A DNA stretch of 7,131 nucleotides, taken from assembly GCA_016197345.1 (NCBI GenBank), contig JACPVY010000272.1:1531-8661 (forward strand). Direction: 5' to 3'. The position numbers and the translations under genes are program-made. The DNA comes from Burkholderiales bacterium. GTDB lineage: Bacteria; Pseudomonadota; Gammaproteobacteria; Burkholderiales; Burkholderiaceae_D. Positions within the stretch are counted from its first letter, which is position 1; every line of letters begins with the position of its first letter. Below the pieces are notes generated by a model. The model searched no databases. It worked only from the letters and a program-made list of their open reading frames with translations, and was not told where the DNA came from. Positions 1 through 5,473 of this stretch are shown in pieces.

Positions 1-151
1 AACAAGTTGCCCACCCTACCTCGTGCGTTTTGCCTTTCGCGACAGCCCCTAGATCACGCAGCGCGATTATTTCACAAATCCACCCACAAGATGAATCTGT
101 TTTGCTACCGCAATACTTTTTTCATCCGATGTAGCGCAACAGAACTACCAT
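1..151 (-). pseudogene. Possible decayed gene remnant at the left edge
   Basis: No intact gene is visible here, but two minus-strand frames give protein-like peptides that would join through a frameshift. One frame (about 144 down to 70) contains EKSIAVAKQIHLVGGF and then stops at TAA 69-67. The other is open from 121 to the edge and contains ALRDLGAVAKGKTHEVGW, but has no ATG, GTG or TTG of its own in that stretch. An ATG at 151-149 in the second frame starts a short peptide (MVVLLRYIG) that stops at 124-122. A gene with two compensating indels would explain this pattern. No family was recognised and no convincing ribosome binding site precedes 151. Chance is a real alternative over so short a stretch, and the call depends on sequence left of the window. 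Confidence 0.22.
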
Positions 152-256
152 ACCCTAGCAATTGAACTCATCAAAAAAGATGATAAAACGAGCTACATTA
201 CAAAATTTTAGATGCAAAATACCCAAATCACCCCTGAACCAATCCAAAAACCATCG

Positions 257-332
257 AAAAATACCACTACATAGCAAATATTTTTCCATTAAAACGTAAA
301 AATACCACCAACAACCATTCCATTTTTCCATT
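257..332. repeat. Degenerate direct repeat, two units of about 41-42 bp
   Basis: AAAAATACCAC occurs at 257-267 and again at 298-308. TTTTTCCATT occurs at 281-290 and again at 323-332. The two blocks therefore recur in the same order with periods of 41 and 42 bp, while the 13-14 bases between them differ. This could be a decayed tandem duplication or chance similarity in low-complexity AT-rich DNA. No function can be read from it. Confidence 0.35.
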
Positions 333-414
333 GAATAGCATATTATCCTTCCATCAGCTAGCAATATTTATTTCCAACAACAAACAAACTCACCACTAGC
401 AAGGTGAACCTAGC

Positions 415-420
415 AGGAGG
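415..420 (+). promoter_or_regulatory. Strong Shine-Dalgarno for the TonB-family gene
   Basis: A full AGGAGG lies five bases upstream of the ATG at 426. It is the strongest ribosome binding site in the window and fixes the start of the gene. Confidence 0.85.
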
Positions 421-425
421 AAGCG

Positions 426-1079
426 ATGAACTTTAACGAAACTGGCCACCAACAAAACCTGCCACGCTTTGCCGCCGTAGCGGCAATCCATTTTGCGCTA
501 TTGTCGGTGATCGTTGGCAGCATCAATCACAAGGTTTTTTCCAGCCCTGAAAGCCCGACCGTGGTCGATTTGATACCAACCGCGCCACCACCTAAACCAA
601 AAGAATTACCACCACCCGAGCCAGATTTTGTACCGCCAAAGACGCAAGTCTATATGCCGCATGTGGATATCCCCATTCAACCGCCAGTAGAACCACCGCC
701 CGTCATCACGGTAATCACGGACCCACCGCCGTATCAACCGCCGATAGACAAGCCAGTGTTGATCGCCAAAAAAGTAGACATCATCAAACCGCACCAAGCG
801 TTGCATGAGAAGGCGGTGGTCGATAGCAGAAATTGCGAAAAACCAGAATACCCCCGCAATGCGTTACGCAATGGGCAAGAAGGGGTGGTGGAATTAGCAC
901 TGCTAGTGGGGGTAGATGGCCGCGTGGTGGATGCCAAAATCGAAAAAAGCAGCGGTTCGCGTGAACTGGATAACGCGGCGAAGCAAGGTTTGAGCTTGTG
1001 CAGATTCAAACCCGCGATGACTGATGGCGTGCCGGAACAAGCGTGGTCAAAGATTGAATATGCGTGGAAGTTGGATTGA
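426..1079 (+). CDS. TonB-family energy transducer
   Basis: This 217-residue protein has the full TonB architecture. A short cytoplasmic N-terminus is followed by one membrane anchor (about residues 14-31). A proline-rich periplasmic spacer comes next (about 50-110, many PPP and PKP runs), then a C-terminal TonB domain (about 135-217) with the CEKPEYPRNALRNG start and the CRFKPA segment. TonB proteins carry proton-motive-force energy from ExbB/ExbD in the inner membrane to outer-membrane receptors for iron chelates, vitamin B12 and similar ligands. C137 and C192 lie in the periplasmic domain and could form a disulfide; similar pairs occur in betaproteobacterial homologues as I recall them. No exbB, exbD or receptor gene is next to it, so its partners are encoded elsewhere and it may be one of several paralogues. 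The start is set by AGGAGG five bases upstream. It converges on the ATP-grasp gene, with a hairpin between them. Confidence 0.93.
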   Translation: MNFNETGHQQNLPRFAAVAAIHFALLSVIVGSINHKVFSSPESPTVVDLIPTAPPPKPKELPPPEPDFVPPKTQVYMPHVDIPIQPPVEPPPVITVITDPPPYQPPIDKPVLIAKKVDIIKPHQALHEKAVVDSRNCEKPEYPRNALRNGQEGVVELALLVGVDGRVVDAKIEKSSGSRELDNAAKQGLSLCRFKPAMTDGVPEQAWSKIEYAWKLD

Positions 1080-1086
1080 GTAGGCC

Positions 1087-1119
1087 ATTAGCGTTGGGGT
1101 TGTTTGCCCCAACGCTAAT
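1087..1119. terminator. Hairpin between convergent genes, likely bidirectional terminator
   Basis: A perfect 13-bp inverted repeat (ATTAGCGTTGGGG and its complement at 1107-1119) surrounds a 7-base loop, TTGTTTG. It starts eight bases after the TonB gene stop and ends ten bases before the stop of the opposing ATP-grasp gene, so it can serve both. Neither side has the run of T residues typical of a strong intrinsic terminator. It may therefore act mainly as an mRNA 3'-end stabiliser or a weak terminator. Confidence 0.75.
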
Positions 1120-1129
1120 ACCGCGGCAT

Positions 1130-1942
1130 TTAGTCAAATTTCGCCAAAATCGCTTGCCACATTTTGCGCGGATCAATATCGGCATAGCCCGCTTCTTGTG
1201 CATCATTGCATTCGATCACAATCCAACGCCCATCTTGCGTCTTAGCAAAATCGACTACCAAAAAAGGGACATCCATCAACCGCGCCGCTTCTTGCGCAAT
1301 AGCTAAGCCAGCATCCAGATCGGCACAAGCGTAAGGTGGCGTTTGATACCAATAGCGGCCACAACCCACGCATTCGCCCTGCCACCAAAACGAGCGAAAT
1401 TCGAGTGAGGGCGTGATTTGACCGGGGATGCCGCCGGGGACAGACATTAAGGGGACAAACTCCCGAATCACCGGTTTTTGCCAATGCAAGATAGGGCTAG
1501 CTTTGTATTTTGCGGTAGCGATTGCGTATTGCTCGGCGCTACGTATCACCGATAAATCGAGTGCATGTTTCGCGGTTTGGCGCGAGCCCTTCATAAAAAT
1601 CGGCCAGGTAAAATGTGCTTCAATTTCGGCCGCCGTCGGCAAACTGTCAAACACCATCGTGCGCGGTGTCAAATGCTGTAAGCGCGGATACCAGTGTTCC
1701 AATTCGCTGGCGCGATCATGCTGCTCAGGCGAATTAACGAGGCGTATGCCATACGCCAATTGCGTCGCATATTCTTGCGCATAATCGTCCAAAGCCCCAA
1801 CGCGCAGTACGCATAGCTGCTCGCCTTCGATTTGGTAGGGATGAGTGCAAGGGAAATGCAGTTCGAAGTTGAAGTCATAGACATTCAAGCCAACTTCGGC
1901 GCTGAGGATTAGTAGTTTGTTGTCGAGTAGGGTGAGGTTCAT
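1130..1942 (-). CDS. ATP-grasp domain protein, R2K-clade-like
   Basis: This 270-residue protein has a variable N-terminal half and an ATP-grasp-like C-terminal half. Visible elements are PIFMKGSRQTAKHALDLSV (residues 114-132, with lysines K118 and K125), the motif IREFVPL (159-165), EFRSFWW (181-187), and the metal/ATP site segment with VVDFAK (229-234) and VIECND (242-247; E244 and N246). Two lysines in the nucleotide-binding region, the REF motif and the terminal D...ECN pattern fit the R2K clade (the CDC123-type ATP-grasps, Pfam families once named DUF4343 and relatives). Those are predicted peptide or protein ligases, some proposed to act in phage-host or toxin conflicts. The exact family is from memory and the substrate is unknown. 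It starts at ATG 1942 with only a weak AAAG-like ribosome site. It is the last gene of the run beginning at tsaD, 57 bp after the 129-residue gene. No signal peptide is seen, so it should be cytoplasmic. Confidence 0.8.
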   Translation of the reverse strand: MNLTLLDNKLLILSAEVGLNVYDFNFELHFPCTHPYQIEGEQLCVLRVGALDDYAQEYATQLAYGIRLVNSPEQHDRASELEHWYPRLQHLTPRTMVFDSLPTAAEIEAHFTWPIFMKGSRQTAKHALDLSVIRSAEQYAIATAKYKASPILHWQKPVIREFVPLMSVPGGIPGQITPSLEFRSFWWQGECVGCGRYWYQTPPYACADLDAGLAIAQEAARLMDVPFLVVDFAKTQDGRWIVIECNDAQEAGYADIDPRKMWQAILAKFD

Positions 1943-1999
1943 TATTCATTACTTTAAAAATGTGGTGAGTGCCGTGCGTGTACTTTGCAGAAGGATGAA

Positions 2000-2389
2000 C
2001 TATTCGCCCGGCACACCCCAGATCGCCGCATAAAGCCGCTGAATCTCGCCCGCTATGAATGGCCACGCCCAAAGTTTTTCTCCTTCGCTCGCATCCCACA
2101 TCAAATTTTCGGCATAGGAAACATCAATCAGCTTGCGCACCTCATCGCCGCCAGCCAAGAAGTGTTTGGCGATTAAATTCGTGTGCTGCACCACTACATC
2201 AGCATCGCACTTTTTCACGGCGTCGGTGGTTCTGTCGGCGAATGCTTCGACCCAGAGAGAGCTGTAAATGGGTAGATCTTCAAGCTCACAGCCGCGCGCA
2301 ACCAAACACTCGTCCGTCTCATGCGCTGCGGCGGGGAATCTGTCCCGAATTTCGGCGATAAGCTTTTGTATTTCTGCATCATCACTCAT
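2000..2389 (-). CDS. Hypothetical protein, 129 residues
   Basis: Function is not recognised. The protein is soluble, acidic and probably mostly helical, with no signal peptide or membrane segment. Its most distinctive stretch is EVRKLIDVSYAENLMWDA (about residues 83-100), which recalls a family of small uncharacterised proteins now labelled DUF7674; that assignment is from memory and uncertain. The ATG at 2389 overlaps the stop of the upstream 148-residue gene by 8 bp (ATGAGTGA) and has AGGA eight bases upstream inside that gene. This shows translational coupling and a probable joint role. Small acidic proteins in overlapping pairs are often immunity or adaptor proteins, but nothing here proves that. 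It is followed on the same strand by the ATP-grasp gene. Confidence 0.75.
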   Translation of the reverse strand: MSDDAEIQKLIAEIRDRFPAAAHETDECLVARGCELEDLPIYSSLWVEAFADRTTDAVKKCDADVVVQHTNLIAKHFLAGGDEVRKLIDVSYAENLMWDASEGEKLWAWPFIAGEIQRLYAAIWGVPGE

Positions 2390-2828
2390 ACGAGTTATCC
2401 TGCTCTGGCGGAGCTTGAAACCACACTACCTCACTTAACCAACGATTGACGAACTCGCTGTCAGTCTGAGGTAAGCGCGGCACTGGTGCCGTGTATTGGA
2501 TTTTTTCCGACCACTTAGGAAATTGAATCACCTCCTCAACCTCTTTCAGCGTCCACAACCGATCAAACAATGCCTCGTTGAATTCCTTACCATGAAAAAA
2601 CTCAGCCATTTCCGGCACCGATGCATATTCGCTATAAAAATTAAACAAGACGAATAATTTAATGCGTAAGCGAAATTCTTCGCGGCGCACAAAAGTTCTT
2701 CCGCCTTCCTCGCTTTCTATCATGATTGTTTCGCATAACAGATCGAAAATTTCGTCCGTTTTTGCTTTGGCAAGCAAGTCATCTGTTGGTGAGATCACGT
2801 ATTTGTATATGCAGCGCATAGTCGTCAA
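2382..2828 (-). CDS. Hypothetical protein, 148 residues
   Basis: No family is recognised. The protein is soluble, with no signal peptide or membrane span. It has a helical middle rich in aromatic residues (RLRIKLFVLFNFYSEYASV, about residues 53-71), a WTLKEVEEVI helix, and a C-terminal segment with RWLSEVVWF. Two starts are possible: TTG at 2828, with AGG eight bases upstream, or ATG at 2819, giving a protein three residues shorter. The ribosome-site spacing favours the TTG, but the ATG is not excluded. It lies 49 bp downstream of tsaD on the same strand and overlaps the following 129-residue gene by 8 bp, so these two are very likely co-translated. A promoter in the 49-bp gap was looked for: TTGACC is present at 2860-2855, but no -10 element follows at the right distance. 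Readthrough from tsaD is the simpler view. Confidence 0.72.
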   Translation of the reverse strand: MTTMRCIYKYVISPTDDLLAKAKTDEIFDLLCETIMIESEEGGRTFVRREEFRLRIKLFVLFNFYSEYASVPEMAEFFHGKEFNEALFDRLWTLKEVEEVIQFPKWSEKIQYTAPVPRLPQTDSEFVNRWLSEVVWFQAPPEQDNSYE

Positions 2829-2877
2829 CCAGATTACCTATTTGCTGAAATTATGGTCAATATCCCAGAATCAAACC

Positions 2878-3906
2878 CTACCCCAACTCCGCCAAAGGCC
2901 ATTTCGGCCGCACCGTAAACGCATAATCCTTCACCGCGAGCGCAGGATTTTTTTGCAGCCGCATCGCCACTGCAAACGCGATCATCGCGCCGTTGTCGGT
3001 GCAAAATTGTAGCGGTGGATAAAACACGGTAAAACGCTTTTTCTTCGCCGCCGCGTTCAGGCTCGCACGTAGCTGCGCATTGGCGCCTACACCACCGGCG
3101 ATCACGAGGCGTTTCAGGCCAGTTTCTTGCAAAGCGCGCAGGCATTTTGCGGTCAAGACATCGACAATCGCATCGACAAAACCGCGCGCTAAGTTAGCTT
3201 TGTTTTGTTCGCACACCGCATCTTCCGTGCTATGCGCTTTGCTGGCGGTCAGCACTGCGGTTTTTAAGCCAGAAAAGCTGAAATTGAGGTCTTTCGAATG
3301 CAGCATGGGGCGCGGGAATTTGTAGGCGCTAGGGTCGCCAAATTCGGCTAAACGCGATATCGCCGGGCCGCCGGGGTAGCCCAGGCCAAGTAATTTGGCG
3401 GATTTATCAAATGCTTCGCCAGCAGCATCATCGACTGTTTCACCTAGCAAAGCATATTGCCCAACGCCATCGACCCGCATCAATTGCGTATGCCCGCCCG
3501 ACACCAAGAGCGCGATGAAGGGGAATTCGGGACGCACTTTATCCAGCAAGGGAGAGAGCAAATGCCCTTCCAAATGATGCACCCCTAGCACCGGCTTATC
3601 GAGCGCTAGCGCAATGCTGGTCGCGACTGAGGCGCCTACCAGTAGCGCACCCGCTAGCCCCGGCCCCTGCGTGTATGCAATCGCATCGACTTGCGCCAAT
3701 TCAATCGCGCTTTGCGCTAGCGTTTCTTTCAGCAAGGGGATGACGCGGCGAATATGGTCACGCGAGGCCAGTTCAGGCACCACGCCGCCGTATTCTTCAT
3801 GCATCGCCACTTGCGAATGCAAGGCATGGCCGAGCAAACCACGTTCGGTGTCGTAAATGGCGAGGCCAGTTTCGTCGCAGGAAGATTCAATACCGAGCAC
3901 TATCAT
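2878..3906 (-). CDS. tsaD: tRNA N6-adenosine threonylcarbamoyltransferase TsaD
   Basis: TsaD transfers the threonylcarbamoyl group from threonylcarbamoyl-AMP to adenosine 37 of ANN-decoding tRNAs (t6A), working in the cytoplasm with TsaB and TsaE. The protein is 342 residues, the usual bacterial length, and is complete. Visible landmarks are the N-terminal GIESSCDET (5-13) of the ASKHA fold, the metal-binding HHLEGH with H111 and H115, and SGGHTQL (136-142). Also present are the phosphate-loop-like [11 protein letters not shown] (270-280) and CTDNGAMIA with metal ligand D304. These together make the assignment secure. The ATG at 3906 gives the canonical [12 protein letters not shown] start, although its Shine-Dalgarno is weak. 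A good sigma-70 promoter lies 40-67 bp upstream. It heads a co-directional run with two unknown genes and an ATP-grasp gene. The rpsU gene often found divergent to tsaD in proteobacteria is absent; a protease gene occupies that side. Confidence 0.98.
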   Translation of the reverse strand: MIVLGIESSCDETGLAIYDTERGLLGHALHSQVAMHEEYGGVVPELASRDHIRRVIPLLKETLAQSAIELAQVDAIAYTQGPGLAGALLVGASVATSIALALDKPVLGVHHLEGHLLSPLLDKVRPEFPFIALLVSGGHTQLMRVDGVGQYALLGETVDDAAGEAFDKSAKLLGLGYPGGPAISRLAEFGDPSAYKFPRPMLHSKDLNFSFSGLKTAVLTASKAHSTEDAVCEQNKANLARGFVDAIVDVLTAKCLRALQETGLKRLVIAGGVGANAQLRASLNAAAKKKRFTVFYPPLQFCTDNGAMIAFAVAMRLQKNPALAVKDYAFTVRPKWPLAELG

Positions 3907-3945
3907 GGGGCGATTTCATTCATCATCAACAATGGGAAAGTGGCT

Positions 3946-3973
3946 ATTGTACGGCATCGCCGCGCAATGTCAG
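3946..3973 (-). promoter_or_regulatory. Sigma-70 type promoter for tsaD
   Basis: Read on the minus strand, CTGACA (3973-3968) matches the -35 consensus at five of six bases. TACAAT (3951-3946) matches the -10 consensus at five of six, with a 16-bp spacer. Transcription would begin near 3939, giving a leader of roughly 30-35 bases before the tsaD ATG at 3906. It probably also drives the genes downstream of tsaD. Confidence 0.65.
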
Positions 3974-4114
3974 CGCGCCCACTATCCGCAAAATTTGCAC
4001 AGTCATTTTTGCCTCCATCATTTCTCCATATTTTCCACGCACAATGCATCGCATCGACACCCAGCCAGCGTCATTGAGCGCGGCCAAATCCCACAACAAA
4101 CTGTCCCCACAGAA

Positions 4115-4120
4115 AAGGAA
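4115..4120 (+). promoter_or_regulatory. Ribosome binding site of the C58-like protease gene
   Basis: AAGGAA lies five bases upstream of the ATG at 4126. It supports this start over an in-frame ATG further in, at codon 21, and over overlapping frames that begin upstream. No convincing promoter for the gene was found in 3974-4114. Confidence 0.7.
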
Positions 4121-4125
4121 AGAAC

Positions 4126-4710
4126 ATGGATGCATTACCCAACAGCGATTCATACACACTCGAAAGTCCATTTTGCCAATTAGAGATGACGGATATCCCA
4201 GGTATGGGGCGGAAAGTGGAGCGGGCTGGTGGCATTTGCTGGATCTTGACGATGGATTGGCTAGAAGCGCGATTGCAAGACAAAGCCTTTGTCGTCAGCA
4301 AATTCTCGGTGCGGCAAAAATATCTACAAAATGAAAAAATTGCGTCTGGAGGACTGAACTGGAAGGACGCCTATAAACAATACAAACCCAATTTGACACT
4401 AGGCGCAAGCACCGATAGTGGCATGGGCAAGGCGGCTTGCATTGCCACTGCTACCGCGATTGCGCTGGGCAAAGGTGCGCTGCTGCATTTGGGTTCAGGT
4501 TTAGACAACATGAACGCCGATTCGCACGCGATAGGCATCGTCAAAATCAACGGTGGCTATCGCATGTTTGACAGTAATTTCGGTGAATACAGCACAACTT
4601 CACTGCAAAAATGCGCGCGCTGGATTTTTGACGTTTGCCACCACCGCCGCAAAAATAACAAAGTTTATGCCAATCTCCTGCCCAAAATGTCCCGCGTCAT
4701 TTTTTCTTGA
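4126..4710 (+). CDS. YopT/AvrPphB-type (C58-like) cysteine protease
   Basis: This 194-residue protein shows the Cys-His-Asp layout of the C58 papain-like peptidases. C38 lies in GGICWILTMDWL (35-46), with the typical small residues before Cys and a Trp shortly after. H134 lies in DSHAIGIVKI, and D149 in YRMFDSNFGEYS. The His-Asp spacing of 15 equals that of AvrPphB (H212, D227), and the HA...FD.N.G pattern is typical of the family. Known members (YopT, AvrPphB) are injected effectors that cut host proteins, and the domain also occurs as a toxin module in larger polymorphic toxins. This protein is the bare domain, with a short N-terminus, no signal peptide, membrane span or partner domain, so its target and delivery route are unknown. 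It could be a secreted effector, a toxin remnant or an intracellular protease. It is divergent from tsaD and ends 9 bp from the convergent queC. No adjacent chaperone or immunity gene is evident on its own strand. Confidence 0.8.
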   Translation: MDALPNSDSYTLESPFCQLEMTDIPGMGRKVERAGGICWILTMDWLEARLQDKAFVVSKFSVRQKYLQNEKIASGGLNWKDAYKQYKPNLTLGASTDSGMGKAACIATATAIALGKGALLHLGSGLDNMNADSHAIGIVKINGGYRMFDSNFGEYSTTSLQKCARWIFDVCHHRRKNNKVYANLLPKMSRVIFS

Positions 4711-4719
4711 GCAGGCATG

Positions 4720-5430
4720 CTAGGCAGCGCTAGCGGCGGCATATTCGGCATAGCCCTTCGCCCGCAATTCGCACGCTGGGCAATGGCCACAACCGTGGCC
4801 CCAAGCATGTAATTGGCCACGCTCACCCAGATAGCACGTGTGGGTTTGGCTACGGATTAATTCCACTAGCGCGGCACCACCTTCTTGCTGCGCGAGTTGC
4901 CAAGTTTCTTTTTTATTGATCCACATCAGTGGCGTTTCTAATTTCAGGCGGGTCGCCATGCCTAAATTGAGCGCCACTTGCAGCGCCTTCATACTATCGT
5001 CGCGGCAATCGGGGTAGCCTGAATAATCGGTCTCGCACATGCCGCCCACTAGCACATTCAAACCCCGGCGATACGCTAGCGTTGCCGCCACCATCATAAA
5101 CAACAGGTTGCGCCCCGGTACAAAGGTATTCGGCAAGCCATTGTCTTGCATTTGAATCGCCACATCCTTAGTCAGCGCCGTATCTGAAATTTGCCCCAAC
5201 AAACCCAAGTCCAGCAGATGATCTGGCCCCAAGCGCGTCGCCCATTCTGGCGAGAGCGCTGCCATTTGTTGTAGTATGGCGGGCCGGACTTGCAATTCAA
5301 TCGCATGCCTTTGGCCATAATCAAACGCCACCGTTTCCACATGGGAATAGCGTTGCAAGGCCCACGCTAAGCAAGTAGTGGAATCTTGGCCGCCGCTAAA
5401 GAGCACCAGAGCACGATCAGTAGTAGTCAT
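4720..5430 (-). CDS. queC: 7-cyano-7-deazaguanine synthase QueC
   Basis: QueC converts 7-carboxy-7-deazaguanine and ammonia to preQ0 using ATP, the last step before QueF in making the queuosine precursor for GUN-anticodon tRNAs. The 236 residues are of normal length and complete. The PP-loop SGGQDS is at 12-17, FDYGQRH at 36-42 and FVPGRN at 103-108. DYSGYPDCR (135-143) is a family signature. The C-terminal zinc site is formed by C199, C214, C217 and C220 (CGHCPAC). The ATG at 5430 has GGAAAA a few bases upstream. No queD, queE or queF is beside it. It is divergent from tamA across a 43-bp gap and convergent with the protease gene, so it is probably transcribed alone. TTGACA occurs in the gap, but is too close to the start for a usable -10. 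Confidence 0.98.
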   Translation of the reverse strand: MTTTDRALVLFSGGQDSTTCLAWALQRYSHVETVAFDYGQRHAIELQVRPAILQQMAALSPEWATRLGPDHLLDLGLLGQISDTALTKDVAIQMQDNGLPNTFVPGRNLLFMMVAATLAYRRGLNVLVGGMCETDYSGYPDCRDDSMKALQVALNLGMATRLKLETPLMWINKKETWQLAQQEGGAALVELIRSQTHTCYLGERGQLHAWGHGCGHCPACELRAKGYAEYAAASAA

Positions 5431-5473
5431 AGTTTTTCCAATTCATTGTCAACTTTAAGCGGATTTGCACGCA

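Larger units (their letters stand above)
152..425. other. AT-rich intergenic spacer upstream of the TonB gene
   Basis: This stretch is clearly richer in A and T than the rest of the window and contains no credible gene on either strand. The only long open frame (364 to 155, minus) would start with TTG and encodes an unusual Trp/Phe/Cys-rich peptide, as expected from translating AT-rich noncoding DNA. A possible -10 element TATTAT lies at 341-346, but no good -35 element is at the right distance, so no promoter is called. The spacer probably holds the promoter and 5' untranslated leader of the TonB gene. A degenerate direct repeat lies within it at 257-332. Confidence 0.6.

Noticed and set aside
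1..165. Plus-strand frame open from the left edge to TGA 163-165, which could be the tail of an upstream gene
   Set aside because: The peptide is rich in Cys, His, Pro and Arg without any recognisable pattern, and the opposite strand gives more protein-like sequence. It cannot be excluded without the sequence to the left.
166..185. Small inverted repeat TCATC-AAAAAA-GATGA as a terminator
   Set aside because: The stem is only about 5 bp and AT-rich, and no gene clearly ends next to it.
155..364. Minus-strand open frame of 69 codons, rich in Trp, Phe and Cys, in the AT-rich spacer
   Set aside because: It starts with TTG, has no good ribosome site, and its composition is what AT-rich noncoding DNA yields. 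An internal ATG at 331 has a purine-rich site too far upstream.
734..1009. Minus-strand open frame of 91 codons inside the TonB gene
   Set aside because: It lies opposite the conserved TonB C-terminal domain and is low-complexity Ser/Thr/Leu sequence, so it is a shadow of the real gene.
1428..1784. Plus-strand open frame of 118 codons opposite the ATP-grasp gene
   Set aside because: The opposite strand carries the ATP-grasp motifs, and this frame has no ribosome site or family resemblance.
2832..2860. Possible promoter for the 148-residue gene, with TTGACC at 2860-2855 on the minus strand
   Set aside because: The hexamer 17 bp downstream is GTAATC, a poor -10 element, and no better match lies at 16-18 bp.
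3754..4183. Two overlapping plus-strand frames running from inside tsaD across the intergenic region
   Set aside because: They begin opposite conserved tsaD sequence, show no domain, and overlap the start of the protease gene, which has a proper ribosome site.
5443..5451. TTGACA on the minus strand as a -35 element for queC
   Set aside because: A -10 element at normal spacing would fall on the queC start codon, and no TATAAT-like sequence is there.
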